DNA from: Saccopteryx bilineata | Lineage: Eukaryota > Chordata > Mammalia > Chiroptera > Emballonuridae | Length of the DNA: 64,000 nucleotides | Direction: 5' to 3' | NCBI RefSeq assembly: GCF_036850765.1 | Contig: NC_089493.1 | Coordinates: 263,426,534 to 263,490,533 of the forward strand | Shown: positions 12,436 to 24,689 of the stretch, piece by piece | How the letters are laid out: every line of letters starts with the position of its first letter | Numbering within the stretch: position 1 is the first letter of the stretch | The notes under the pieces: model-generated | What the model saw: the letters and a program-made list of their open reading frames with translations, nothing else | Database searches by the model: none | What the model was told of the DNA's origin: nothing | Program-made: the position numbers and the translations under genes

Positions 12436-12536
12436 CTGGGGTTCCTGAGGTCTGCTCAGCCACCAGGCCTGGAGGAAGCGGGGCCAGCTGCCGTCGTCTC
12501 TGGGTCCAAGAAGGCCTTGGGGACAGAGACTGAGGG
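12436..12536 (-). CDS. SAP25: Candidate upstream exon of SAP25
   Basis: On the minus strand, acceptor CCTCCCAG precedes 12536 and donor CCCAG|GTAGGT follows 12436. The segment is open in the phase that would join the in-frame upstream extension of the SAP25 ATG exon (12325-12236). If used, it adds about 33 residues plus nine more before the classical methionine. There is no transcript evidence here, and I recognise no protein motif in the added residues. Confidence 0.4.
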
Positions 12537-12949
12537 CTGGGAGGTGGTGGGGTGAGGGTAAGTACTAAGATGCCCCAGTCATGGCCTCCCCCCATGTCCC
12601 CTCCAAGTGTGAATATTTCCATGGCAAGGCCGAAGGTGTCTGGTGCCGGGAGACTGAACATACCCACTGGTCGGCGGGAACCACTGAAATTTCCTCACAC
12701 CGTGGGACCCCCCACCGGACTTCTTGCAAGTTCCTCCAGCATGCCCCCTCACCTGTCCTGTGGGGGTGTACCCGGCTCCCCCAGGGCTCCCCCTCCAGAG
12801 TTCCAAGCCTGGACGGGGCCACTGCACAGTGAGGGGCCCTGTTGCTCAGGCCCCTGTTCCTCGTCCACGGCCCACCGCGCATAGGGCCAGGGCAACATGC
12901 CGCCTCCGGGAAGGGAAAGCAGGGCCACACCACTGTGTCCGTGCGCCGC

Positions 12950-13200
12950 GCTGCCCAGGCCTCCCACTCCGCCTGCTCGCTCCTCCCTGGCCACCACTCG
13001 GTCCCGACCTCCCTCAGTACTGGGTACTACCCTGCGGGTCCGGGTGAGCAGATTTCCCGCCCACCTCGCAAGGGGCCTCGCGGCGAGCGACCACACCGCG
13101 GCTCAGCGCGTTTCCGGACCACGTGGTGCACGCTCCACGATGGGGCCGCGGGCGCCCCCTGTCGGCGGGGTCGGCGAAGCCGGCCCGCCTTCGGTACCGC
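12950..13200 (-). promoter_or_regulatory. SAP25: GC-rich, CpG-rich region, probable SAP25 promoter
   Basis: This stretch is dense in CpG (gcgccgcgctgcc, cctcgcggcgagcg, ggggccgcgggcg) and holds a CACGTG E-box within ggaccacgtggtgcacg near 13118. It lies upstream of SAP25 and just past the LRCH4 poly(A) signal, so it could serve as the SAP25 start region. The TSS is not known. Confidence 0.5.
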
Positions 13201-13336
13201 GTGAAAGGTGGTGCTGAACAAAGGGCAGTGTGGAGTCCAGCCGTGGTCCTGCAGGTGACCCCTTTCCTACGGTGCATTTCTCTCACTTTCGTTCACAGAC
13301 ACACACACCAGCGGCAACTTGAGACCTTCTGGCTTC

Positions 13337-13342
13337 TTTATT
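13337..13342 (-). terminator. LRCH4: LRCH4 poly(A) signal candidate
   Basis: TTTATT on the plus strand (AATAAA on the coding strand), about 1.16 kb beyond the LRCH4 stop. Use of this site would give a 3' UTR of about 1.2 kb that includes a (CA)n tract near 14046-14062. Confidence 0.6.
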
Positions 13343-14499
13343 GCACTTGACACAACACCCGGTGCCCCATCTTCCATCCCGGGCCCTCCGTCAAGCCCAG
13401 GGGAATCCAGGCACCTTGCTGGGCAAGCCTGCTTCCAATCCCTTGGGCAAGGGGTATCTGAGGAACAGGGCCAGGCTCGAGGCCGCCCTCACCAGTCCTC
13501 ACTAGAGAGCAGATCCCAGGCGTGGCTGTCTTCTGTTCCTGGGTCCCAGGCAGGTCATGGCCCTGCGCCCCTACCTCAACCCCTAAGACTGTTCCAGCAG
13601 TGCGTGGACGGCAGCAGCGACGTAGGGGAGGCCCCTTCCCGGGGCCCCCTCCTCTTCCAGGATGTGGTGGGGCTGACACAGAGATTCCTGGGGGGGAGGG
13701 GCCCAGATTAAATCCTCCTTTATATCTTCTCTGGGCTTCCCAGCCCTTGGTAGAGGACAGGGTGGGAGACGCCCCAAAGGAGCCTGGTCAAGGGGAGCTG
13801 ACAGGATGGCCCTTCAAAATGTAGAAGGCAAAGGGCAGGGGTACCCTGGACTTGTCTTGGAGACAAATGAGATGCAAGGAAGCTGCTAACAGATAACAAA
13901 AGGGAGATGACACAGGGGCCGAGGCTCAGAAGGGAGGAAAGACCAGTCATTTCCAGGAGGGAAATGCTGGAGTAGGCAGGCTGGCACACAGAGCTCAGTG
14001 GGCACTGCCAGAACTAGGTCTGGCCATAGGAGGAGCAGACGCAAACACACACACACACACAGGCAGCCATGATCTGTACAATTTTTACAAGAGACGAGGA
14101 CCCAGCCTGGGCCCTGCATCTCCTACAAATATAGAGTTCTCTCTACAAAATATAGATAATTTAGCCCCTTATATTGGGGGTGGAGGGATAGAAAGTCAGT
14201 GAAAATATTAAGGTTTAAAATCCACCCTTTCTGGGGGAGCAGAGGGCAGGGCTGGGTGGGAGGGGCAGGAAGGCACCATCAGCACTGAGAGGGGTAGGGC
14301 TACAAGAGGGCAGCCGAGTCTAGGGGCCCAGGATCTGGGGGTACCAGAGTGGGGCCTCTGAGGTCAGTGTTTGTGAGAGGAGGGGGTTCACTAGTGTCTT
14401 TGGTAGGAGCTGAAGGCACCACTGGTGGGCTTGGGGGTTGCACGGGAGTCTTATAAATAGAAATAGGGAGAGGTGGTGGGGGAGGGGTGACTTCAGGTC

Positions 14500-17400
14500 C
14501 TAGGAACCCAGGAGCCGAGTGTAGACGACATAGAGCAGCAGCATGAGGACCACGTAGAAGAGGATGAAGCCGCCCAGACCAGAGGGGGGCCAGAGGGGTG
14601 GAGGGGTCCTGCCCCCTACCCACTTCATGGCCTCCAGGACGGTCCACAGCCCCTGGGCGGTGCCCTGGAGGAGATCCGAGGGCGAGCACAGGTCAGCCTG
14701 GGAAGGGAGAGTAGGACAGATGGACGGGACAAAGGACAGACGTTGTCAGCAGCAGCAGCACAAGACAACCCTCTCCACCCCCATCCCTCACTTGCCAGGG
14801 CCAGAGCCACGCCAACATGCAGACTGCAGGGAAGGGAGGTGTGCAGGGAAGGGAGGCGTGCAGGGAAGGGAGGCGTGCAGGACAGTGGCTTCCTTCTGGG
14901 GAGCAGAGACCCCCTATGAATGGAACCCTGCCATCATGCAAAGGGCTCAACTAAGCCCAAGATGCCACCACTCTTTATAATAGAGACCAGCCCCTGAGAA
15001 CACTCCCCCATACCTCAGGCACCCCCATTTTTCGACAGGCTTCTAAGAAACTCTCCACATTCTTCCGAGATTTCAGGGTACTGAGTTTTGGCTGTGGGTG
15101 TGTAAGAAAGGAAAAAGAGAACAGAGTAAAAAAGGGACCAGAGGAGTCCCCTGTACCATTCTCTACCTTCCACCCTGTGTCCCAACTAACCACAGCAGGT
15201 GAGGGCACATGAATGAAGGGCACAGAGCGGGGCCTCAGCTGGTTGGCCAGCTGACAGAGGATGACACCATTGGCCAGAGCCTCTGCTAGGTCCTCAGGCA
15301 GGGGCCGCTGCAGCCGTGACTCAAGGACCTGGAAGGCAGGGAAAAGGGATTGGGGGGAATGTCCGAGTCAGCAGGGAACCCCAGCCTGTCTCCACCGTCC
15401 TCAACCAAAACACCAGGATGTACAAAGAGGATATTGAGGGAGGACAGAAAACTCTAAGAGGTGCCATGCTGACCAGGCCCCACCCATGCAGATCCCACCT
15501 GCCTTACCTGACGCAACTGAGCCATCAACTCCTTCTCATCCAGAAGCTGGGGGCACCGCCGAGGTCTCAAGACAGAGTCTGGTGAGGAAGGACCTGGAGA
15601 AAAGGAGGGTGTGTGGGCTGTCTCCACCACCACCGCTGACTTTGTAGCTGGGATGCAGTGTCTGGCATTCATATCCCCTATCTCTGCTTGTGGGTTTCAA
15701 CACAAAGGGGCAATTGACCAGTGAACTCCCAGGCCAGCAGGGGGACTGCAGCTGAGGGATTAGTGCTGGGTTCGCACTGGGTTAGCACCGGGGAGGAGAG
15801 ACCCACCTGAGGCACTCTGAGAGGAGGAACGGAAGAGGAAGCTGTTTGGTCTCTGGATGGAGCCAAGTGGCCGGGGAGCAGGTGCTGCTACTGGGGGCCA
15901 GAGGCAGGGAACAGGGGCAGGTGAGAGAGACATCCCCTCAGGCCACTCCTCACTTACACAAGTCCCCATCCTCTTCCCAAAGCCCCTGTCGCACCTGGTC
16001 CAGCCACAGAAAGTGGCTCCTGGGATGTGGGGGCTGAGACAGAGGCAGGCGCTCCCTGTCCACCTGAAGCTCCCAGGTGGGTGACACTGGACTGGGACAT
16101 GCCACTGAGGAGACACAAAGGGAATTAAAGGGACGGTCAGGGGAAAGTGTGCAGGGAGAGGACTCAGGGAGGTGGGGTCTAGGGGGACACATACTTGTAG
16201 GTGGCCTGAGTAGATGAGGTGGCCACACCTCCACCAGCAGCCTTGACCCCCAGCTTCAGAAAACTAGAAAGCAAAGGAGATGTGGGGTCAGCAGTGTCAG
16301 GCAGGGGCTGCCAACCCCAAGGGGCAGAGTAACTCAGGAGGGCTCTTTCCACTCCTTCACAGGGCCCACCCTGGCAGTAGCTCCTTTCTGGGAGTCCCCC
16401 ACACTCCGCTCTGCTGCTGCTGCTGCTGCCGCCGCTCACGCTCCTGCCACAGCTGCAAGGTGTCCGGGCGCCGCCGCTCCTCCCCAGCCAGCTCCTCCCT
16501 CCTGAGGGGAAAAGGCAGGATAGGGGGGTAGAGCCGGTCAGCAGAGCGGAGAGAGGGTGAGGGAGATGGAGTCAAGGGAGGAGGTGCTGGCTCAGGTGGC
16601 TCTGGTACCTGCTGCTTGGTGCCCTCTCCCCATTCCCCGCCACAGGGCTTAATTCTGGTGGCCGCAGCTCCTGAAGAAAGAGCAGAGAGGCTGAAGGAGT
16701 ACCCGGTCTCCAAACCTGCACGGGCCCCTCCCTCCAGCTCTCCTCTCACAGCAAACAGAAATATGGAGGAGGGCTGGCCCCTCACCTTGGCAGGACCTCG
16801 CTCCTCATCCTCCCCGGGCACGTGGCTATCAATGAAGTCAATCTGCTCAGGGTCTCCATCAGCTAGAGGCAGGACACATGCACAAGCAGATAGGCGCCTC
16901 AGGCTTGTCCATTCCCCGCAGACCCAAGCCCCTGACCCCACCACTCACCACAGCCATCCTCCTTCCGCTCCCTGGGCCCCCGAGGCTCCCGGGCCAGCTC
17001 CGAGATCCGGAATGACAACTCCGAAAAGTCATCCGTTGACTGTAAATGCAGAAATGGAAGACAGCCTATATGTATTGCTGGGGGCTCATGGGTTCAGGGC
17101 CTTGGGGTCTACCACTGAGCCAGCCCTTCCCCAGGATACTTGGACAAGGGAAGAAGAAGACAGCGTGAATCACCTACTGTTCCTCTGAGATTTAGAGGTA
17201 AAAGGCAAAGGGTCCCAGCTCAAAGGTCCTTCCCCAGGGCTGAGATCACCAATGTCCCTTATAAAGGATACACTCACCTCATTTCCCGACCACCTCTTGC
17301 TGCCACTGTCAACGCTGTGGAAGCCTGAGTCCAGCCCACCATCATACCGACGTCCCGGAAATAAGTCCTCAGCTGGGCTGGGGCCAGCCAGGGAGAGCTG

Positions 17401-20400
17401 GTCAGTCCTATACTGGGCAACAACCCCCCATCCTCCCTCTGGAAACCATTGGGGAAGGGGCACTAGGTAGGTATCTAGAAGCTTCCTTCCTTCCCATGCC
17501 TGTCTTTACCAGGGGCTAAAACTCGGGGGACGGGAAGGGGCCAAGTCTCCCAGTGCAGCAGCCCCACGCCGCCCAGCCTCTGTTGCCAAGTACTTGAAGA
17601 TGTGAAGTTTCCCCTTCAGGCAGATCTAAGCATGAAGAGGAGCATGAAAGGAGTTAGGGGGAAGCAAGGGGCCCAACCCTCTCCTGCCCAGTCTCAGCCC
17701 TGTCTCCAAGGTCTACCACAGGCCCACCTCTCACCTGGGCAGGTGGGCTTTGCAGGGGGTTGCTGTCCAGCAGAATGACCTGCAGGTGCCTGAGGCGGCA
17801 GAAGGAGACCGGGATGTGGGAGATGCGGTTACAGGAGAAATCCAGGCGGACAAGAGGAAGATCCCCCAGCTCTGGGGTGGGTGAGGGAAGAGTCAGCAGA
17901 ACGCCCAAGGGGGAACCTTGTGCTCACTTCCTCTACCTGCTCTGGCCAGCTGGTCACCCTGGGTCCATCACAGCCTCTGCCCTGACTGCTGAGGGCACTA
18001 TCCAGGAACAACGTCCCTCTTCCTCTTTCTGCCCAAATATGGCCCACCTTCGGGCCTCCCTTCACCTGTCAGGCCAAGCAACTTCGGCTCCTGCCCCAGC
18101 CGCTTCCTCCATTCCTCCTGCCTGCCTACTCCCCACTCCCACCACTCCTTCATTCTCAAGTGACCAGCACAAGCTCCAAACCAAACTGATACCATGTTGC
18201 TCAAACTTTCCACGACTTGCAGCTGGGGCTGCTGAGGGCAAGCGGGCTGTGTGGTACACAAAGGCACCCACGCAGGAGGGGTGGCGATCCCACCTGAACT
18301 GCACGAGACAAACCTGCCCCTGGGTGAGCCTGTGCTTGGCCACAAGTAGGGGTACCTTTGTTTAGTTCTCAAAAAGGCACTGTTGGATAAGTGGTGGCCT
18401 AAAACACAAAATAAAAACCACCACTCCCTGGCCGAGCACAAAGTGTTCATGACCTGGGTCCGCCCATGTATCCCACCTCGCTGCCCGTCCTCGTACCACA
18501 TCAGACAACACTCCAGCCTCTTGGGTTCTAGGCCTTTCTACAGGCTGCTTGCCCAAGTAGGAGAATGCCATTGTTCTGTCCATACACCTTTCAACGTTTC
18601 AGCGCCTCACTTCCTCCATGCAATCTTTCCAGACACTAAGTTGGACTTCATTGCTCCTTCCTCTGTGTCCCCAGGACATTTTGCTGGGGACATTTTCTTT
18701 TATGGCCCACAAAGAGCACTGATAAAATGCTTATCTGCACCCCTACTGACTTAGAAGAGGGTGTGCATAGGAGTAAGGGGGAGCCCAGAGAAAGGTAAGC
18801 ATGGCCCAGGTCCTTGCTGCCTAGCCCTGGCTCGCCTTCCTAACTGCATCAGTGCTGCACACAGCTCCCTCCATCCCACATGCTTTGCACATGGGTTTCC
18901 TCTGCCTGGGATGCAAACAGTAGAGAACTCTCCTTCAAAGGTCGGCGCCTGCCTGCTATGCCTCTGGAGCGAAAACTTCCTCAAATTCCCCAAACAGAGC
19001 CCATGGCTCCCTCTAGCTCCTGTAGCTCTCTAAGTATCCTGTTTTAGAACTTCCCTCTGCTTGTCTCTCCCATAAATTAAGGTTTAAAAAAAATATTTTT
19101 TTAATTTATTTATTGATTTTAGAGAGAGAGGAAGGAAGAGAGAAAAACAGAAACGTTGATCTGTTTCTGTATGTGCCCTGACCGAGAACTGAACCAGCAA
19201 ACTGTGTATCAGGACGATGCTCTAACCAACCGAGATATCTCGCCAGGATCAAATTAAGATTTAATTAATGCCTGGCCTGTGGTGGCACAGTGGATAAAGC
19301 ATTGATCTGGAATGCTGAGGTCCTGGGTTCAAAACCAGTCAAGGTACATATGAGAAGCAAGTACGAGCTGATGCTTCCCGCTCTTCCCCTGCCCGCCTTC
19401 TCTCTCCTTCTCTCCTCTCTAAAGTCAATTAATAAAATCTTAAAATAAAAGATTTAATTAAGCCATTAAATTTTAAGAGATGGCCTCAGATCGGAGTGAC
19501 ATCACTCGTATTTACCTGGTCCCCACCTAAAGCACAGGGAGCACATACACAAAACAATGTGAGCTGAATAAAAGGTGTGCCTGCTTCTGAGCAGAGGCTA
19601 TCGAATGTTGGAGTGCATCACAATTAGCTTGTTAAAATGGGGCTGCTTGGGCTCCAGCATGTGACCCCACTGATTCAGACTCTCTGGGGAGGCGGCACAG
19701 GGCATCATCTGACTCAGTGTTTGAGAGCTCCTCTTGGGATGAGTAGTGACACTGGGTAACCTTGGGGGCCCCTTCCGATCTTGAGATTCTACAGGGTGCC
19801 GATACACTCATCTACTCCCTTTTCTGTATCTTTTCCCTCATTTGTAAAATGGAGCTAATATCCCATGCCTTGCCAGCCTCAGAGGGTTGCTGGTCAAGAG
19901 CAAATAAATAATTTACAGTTTGTTTAATACAACGCAAAACCCTAGTCAACCCAGCATTATTTTTCTGTGGAGATTCCTTTTCTCTGACTTCTCCACAGTA
20001 GTCTGTCTCTTTCTCTCCCCATAGCCCCATTCTTCATTCTCCTCACCATCAGGCAGAGTGCTGAGCTGGTTCCTCCGAACATTGAGGTCCCGCAAGGAAG
20101 GGAGGCTGCACAGCTCTGTGGGAAGGGACTGCAACTCATTGCTGCTCACATCCTGGAATAAGGAAAAAAGGAGGGAGGAGCCACAAGACCAGGAGCATCA
20201 GACACTGTCTCCTGTCTTTGACTACCTCCTTCAGTCTTGGCCTTTCCCCTAGCGTGCATCCTGCCTTTCCTCAACTTCTCCCCTAAAAAGGTCCCTGGTG
20301 GTGCCTGACCTGTGGTGGCGCAGTGGACAGAGCATCAACCTGGAAATGCTGAGGTTGCCGGTTCAAAACTCTGGGCTTGCCTGGTCAAGGCACATATGGG

Positions 20401-23400
20401 AGTTGATGCTTCCAGCTCCTCCCCCCTTCTCTCTCTCTCTCTCTCTGTCTTTCCCTCTCCTCTCTAAAAAATGAATAAATTAAAAAAAAAAAAAAAGGTC
20501 CCTGGTGCCTGGCTCTACCAGCCCTCTTCACGTCCCGCTTTCCCTTCTCACAAGCTGCCGCAGGCTTCCCAAGGTGCTGATGTCGGGAGGCAAGGCTCCC
20601 AGTTTGTTGTTGCTGACAATGAGAACCCGCAGGGGCAGCTGGCAGATGTAGGGTGGCAGAGATGCCAGCTGGTTTCGGCTGTGGAAGAAGAAAGGCAATG
20701 GGCTCACTGCACAGGCAGAGCATCCCAGTGTGCCCTCCTCTAACGGTCACCAGGGTCACCGGGGACACCGGGGTACTGTGCATTGGTGCTTGGAGCTGAG
20801 AAGGAAAAGCCGCACCCTCCCCTGGCCCTGCCTCCCTACCTGAGGTTGAGGTAGGTGAGGGCTGTGAGATTCCCCAAAGCTGGGTTCAGGCATCTCAGGC
20901 AATTGTGGTAGAGGCTCAGGCCCTCCAGGGACACCAGCTGGCAGGCTGCCTCTGGCACCTCGGGGAACCGGTTCCGGGACAGATCTAAGGGAAGCAAGTG
21001 TCAAGGCAGAGCTGTGGAGATGCCCAGCCTGGACAGGAGGACCTGAACTTTTCCAGAGCCTGAAGCCCACACCTCTGCCTCCCCAGCCGACCTGAAGAGT
21101 CAGGCCTATAAACCTGGGCTACCTGGAGGGAGGACTAAGCCTTTTGCAAACTGTAGCACATTCTAAACATGGCCAGAATGGCAAAGGGAAGGCAAAGGCC
21201 TTGGGGTCACTGGGCTGGAGAACCCAGACTTGGGGGGATAGCGACAAGCCATGAACGCTGTCTTCAAAAAAGAAAGAAAGACTATCCTGGAAGGGTGGCT
21301 GGATTCTGTAACTCTTGTGGCTCCTATTGCTCTGTGATGCCAGGAGAAGTGGAAGGCAAAGGCCACAGGAGAGTACTAGTGCTCCGAAGAAAATAGCAAG
21401 GTGATGGGCTGGGAGGTTCAAGGTAAGCACATGAGCAACCTCTGGGGGAGATCACTGAGAAAGCCCATCCTTCCTCAGGGACCCTTCTCCCAAACTCAAC
21501 CCCTTTTCAACCCAGAGGAAAAACAAAGGGTCATTGAAGCCTGGCTCTAAAGTTAAAAGCTCCCGACACTGGACAATGGTCTCTCACCAGCCCCTGGGAT
21601 CAGCAAGCTAGGTTCAAGAGTCTGAAATAACAGGCTCCCAAGAACCAGAAAGGAAAAGCAAGTCAGCCAAGCTGGAGGTGGAAGCTAGAGTCCTCTGGTC
21701 CCTCCTATGTAGGCACACCTTCCTTGGGCTGGCTCATTCCCACCCTCATAGCCTCGCCAGCCCTCCTCTACTTCCTCCCTTACTGCCCCAGACTGCAAAC
21801 AATCACCTCTTTTGCCTGTCTCAAACCCAGCAACTTGTGGAGTGGGTGGGAAGGTCGAGTCTATTACTGCCCCCTTAACTCAAGTGGTGTCTTCACAGTC
21901 CAATGCAAAGAGTCAGGCATTTGGGTTCCCACAGTCTGGAGGCACTCACTGCTTAGACCTCTCCGCCTGGGTTTATGTTTTTTCTGCTTGGCCTGTACTG
22001 GGAGGGGCCCAAGGCCTGCGGGGGGGGGGGGGGGGGGAGTCCTAGGCAGCACTACTTGGGTAAGCTTCTTAGATGGCCCTCCCCAGGAGCTGAGGGGAGG
22101 AGAAGCTGGGGTATATCCCCCAAGGAAATGGGTCTTGTGACAGGAAATGAATTAAAAACAGTCCCTCAGGTTCTGTCTTTGGTGGGCCCTGTGTTTTTCC
22201 CAAGGCGGATGACAGCCTGAGGCCCCAGGAGTCATTCTCTTTCCCTCTCCGTTTCCAACCCTGGTGCACACAGACCTGTCACAGGAGTAAACAGTTCCAG
22301 AGTCGGTGGGAGGATCAGATGCAGTCCTCCTCTCACCCTCCACTTGCCCGCTTTCTCTGCACCCATCAAATGTGTGTGTGCACACTTATGGATGAAGGGG
22401 GAGGAGAACAATTTATGATGGGGTAAGGAGGGGGCAAAGGCAGGAGCGGAAGGGAGCCCAGGCAGGAGGAGGCAGGGCATAGGAGGCACAGGATGTGGTC
22501 TGTGAGAGAATGAGCTACACTTCTCCTTGTGAGAGTGGCCCCTCCTCCCATCTAGGAGTCAGCCTACTATCAGGCACCAGGAACAGAGTCCAAGGGATTT
22601 CAGGGACCTGTGCCATAGGAAACGGGAAGAGCAGGAGGAGAAGCTTTTAGAATGAGTCCGGCAGGAGAGTGGTGAAGCTTTTAGTCTGGGTTGGAGGGCA
22701 AGGAGGTGTGAAGGGCAGGGTAAGGGCAATACTGACTGTGTTTTTGTCACTTCCCTTTTCCACCCCAAGCTATCAGCAGCCTGCTTGAGGAGAGGGGACA
22801 CAGAAGAGGGTTCTGGACAAGACAGACCCCACCTGGCCTAGAACCTAGGCCCTGAAAGGACTGAGAATTCCTGCACAGAGAGCAGAGCAGGCAGCGGTTC
22901 TCAGAATGCTGGGGTGCTGGGATTTTCCCGCTTCACCACACAACCTCAGACACAGGAGAACTGGCTGCACCCTGAGCCAGAACGCTGGGGGAGGGAGGGG
23001 CTGGGAGGATCAGGGAGTTCTTGGTAGTTTTCCCCAGGAGTTCACTCACAGAGACAGAGCCCTAAGGAAGAATAACATTTGGTCTTTGTCAAAAAGCAAG
23101 CAAGGGGGAGGGGAAAAAGAACAGACATTGAGTGTTGCACAGCTGCTGAGGTCAATCTGGAGCTTGGGGGTTAGGCGGCTGGGGGAGACAGAAAGAATGG
23201 GCTCCATGGACTCACCCATTCCCTGAACTCACTCACTGTACAGAGCTCAATTAGTTTACCCAGCAACCCAAGAGCAGTGGAAGGTTTAAACTGGTTCTCC
23301 CCAGGACGACGTGGAAACAGTGTTTGTTTGTGTGTCCACTTGAGCGTCTGCAGGTGAGCAGGCACCTGCTAGAGGAGAAATGCAGTCCCAGGGCAGTGTC

Positions 23401-24675
23401 AACAGGCACTCATCCAGCCCCAAGTCCCACCCTAGGCTAGGCTGGGGTGGGGCTTTGGGAATGCAGTTCTCCCTTCTTCCAACCCCCACCCCCAGCTGCT
23501 AGCCCAAGGCCATAGGTTGTCTCTGGAGCAGCTGAGGCCTAGCTCACCTGTCACAGTAGAGTCCCCCAAACCCCACCATTAACATACACCAGGGCAGAGG
23601 AAACATGATTAGCGAGATGCTGAGGGTGGGGGAGTGAAAGGAGAGTAAGACAGTCTACGTTCCCATAACTCCTAGCAAGGAGATAAATTTCCTTTCTTGG
23701 AGCAATTACCTCAAGTCTCTTCCCCTGAGGAAAGGAGAAACAGAAGTGGGAATTCTAGGGTCCCTATGAGGTCACAGGCTCCATACTGACCTCACACACG
23801 CAGGAAGTAGGAGGAGTCTCAGATAAGGGGGTCAGGAATAACAGGCGGAAGAGTTGGGGAGAGAAGGGGGGAGGTGAAAGATTTGCTTCTTTCCCATAGG
23901 CTGGCTGGGCGAAGAGTAAAGAGGGCTAGCGACCTTAGGGGGCGGGACTACACACAAAGTAAGCAGAAACATCAGGTTGTCAGGGACAAATCCATGGGAA
24001 GGGGAACATACGTCTGCTCGGATCTCGATGGAACGGGGGAAGAGTTGCAGACGAAGTGGAGGATGAGAAAGGAGTCATTAAAGGGGTTCAAAGGGACTGA
24101 TTATGTAACGCTCATAACTGAGTTGAAGAAGCCATGCAAATAAGCCAACCAGGTGAGGGGTGGAACCATTCTACAGGTGAGGCAATATGCAAATAAAGAG
24201 AAGCGGAGAGCAGGGGGCTCACAACATTCGGCTAGGAACGCTGAGCTTTCAGAGCAAACGAGAAAAGCGTTCATTGTTTAGTAGTCCTTAAGGTAGGGAG
24301 GGGCTGGTAGCAAGTTTATGCAAATCAGCAGGGTTGAGAACGCCTACAAGCAGGTGAAGGGGACAGCCAGACTCCCCCGCCCGGTGAGAAGCAACCTAAG
24401 GGGCGTAGCTATGCAAATGAGGGTCCCAGCTGGGCTCAAGGCCTGGTGCACTCACCAGCCTGGGTGATATCTGACAGGTCGTAGCTGCGGGCCGCGCCCC
24501 GGGGGAAGTGCTTCAAGCGCCGGTTAGACAGGTTCAGGGTCCCGGTAGCCACGGCCTCCTCGAGGGCCCGCTCTGCACTGCGGCTCCCAGGCAGACCCGG
24601 AGACCCTGGAACGGAGGTTGTGGCCGCCGCCTCTTCACCCCCGACGGCGAGTGGAGCCGCTACTGCCGCCGCCAT
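14500..24675 (-). CDS. LRCH4: LRCH4, leucine-rich repeat and calponin-homology protein with C-terminal membrane anchor, 18 coding exons
   Basis: Exons, 5' to 3' on the minus strand: 24675-24456, 20984-20840, 20678-20552, 20152-20047, 17871-17735, 17625-17510, 17377-17278, 17039-16949, 16862-16786, 16670-16609, 16501-16370, 16263-16195, 16104-15995, 15890-15807, 15593-15508, 15328-15191, 15091-15014 and 14697-14500. They total 2076 nt in one phase, 691 residues, against 683 for human. The start MAAAVAAPL matches the family. Domains: leucine-rich repeats at about residues 60-270 (LSLYHNCL, LIVSNNKLGALP, LDFSCNRISHIP), an acidic and basic linker with six glutamines, a calponin-homology domain at about 520-625 (LPEDLAEALANGVILCQLAN), and a hydrophobic helix near the C-terminus (GGFILFYVVLMLLLYVVYTR) ending LLGS. 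The family protein is a single-pass membrane protein reported to modulate Toll-like receptor signalling. All introns are GT-AG; intron 1 (20985-24455) is the longest. Confidence 0.97.
14826..14876. repeat. 17-bp tandem repeat, three units
   Basis: Unit gcagggaagggaggygt is repeated three times, in the intron before the last LRCH4 exon. The first unit has t where the others have c. Confidence 0.8.
18530..19030. repeat. Probable L2-like ancient repeat
   Basis: Sequence such as catgggtttcctctgcctgg and the CT-rich text around it resembles L2 3' sequence. It lies in the LRCH4 intron between exons at 17871 and 20047. Borders and class are tentative. Confidence 0.35.
19085..19251 (-). repeat. Older tRNA-derived SINE, antisense
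   Basis: T/A-rich tail, then agagagagaggaaggaagag, then the complement of a tRNA-like head (tgctctaaccaaccgag). It is more diverged than the other SINEs here. Confidence 0.7.
19270..19450 (+). repeat. tRNA-derived SINE (short type)
   Basis: Head gcctggcctgtggtggca and tail taataaaatcttaaaataaa. It is flanked by a duplicated agatttaatta target (ends near 19267 and starts near 19450). Confidence 0.9.
19580..19720. repeat. MER5-like ancient DNA transposon fragment
   Basis: Contains cttgttaaaatggggctgct and ccactgattcagactctctg, which resemble MER5-type hAT-Charlie fragments. Call by eye only. Confidence 0.4.
19800..19910 (-). repeat. MIR-like fragment, antisense
   Basis: Contains cctcatttgtaaaatggagc, the reverse complement of the common MIR core. 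Confidence 0.6.
20302..20491 (+). repeat. tRNA-derived SINE (short type)
   Basis: Full-length copy in the LRCH4 intron between exons at 20152 and 20552. A 16-bp target duplication, aaaaaggtccctggtg, lies at 20285-20300 and again ending near 20507. Confidence 0.92.
24134..24418. promoter_or_regulatory. Cluster of four perfect octamer (ATGCAAAT) motifs
   Basis: ATGCAAAT occurs at 24134-24141, 24187-24194, 24318-24325 and 24411-24418, all on the plus strand, just downstream of LRCH4 exon 1 (that is, in intron 1). CAGGTG E-boxes lie among them at 24150, 24174 and 24351. Octamers are POU-factor (OCT1/OCT2) sites. An intronic enhancer or promoter role is inferred from density only. Confidence 0.6.
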
Positions 24676-24689
24676 CCGCTCCCGGCGGC

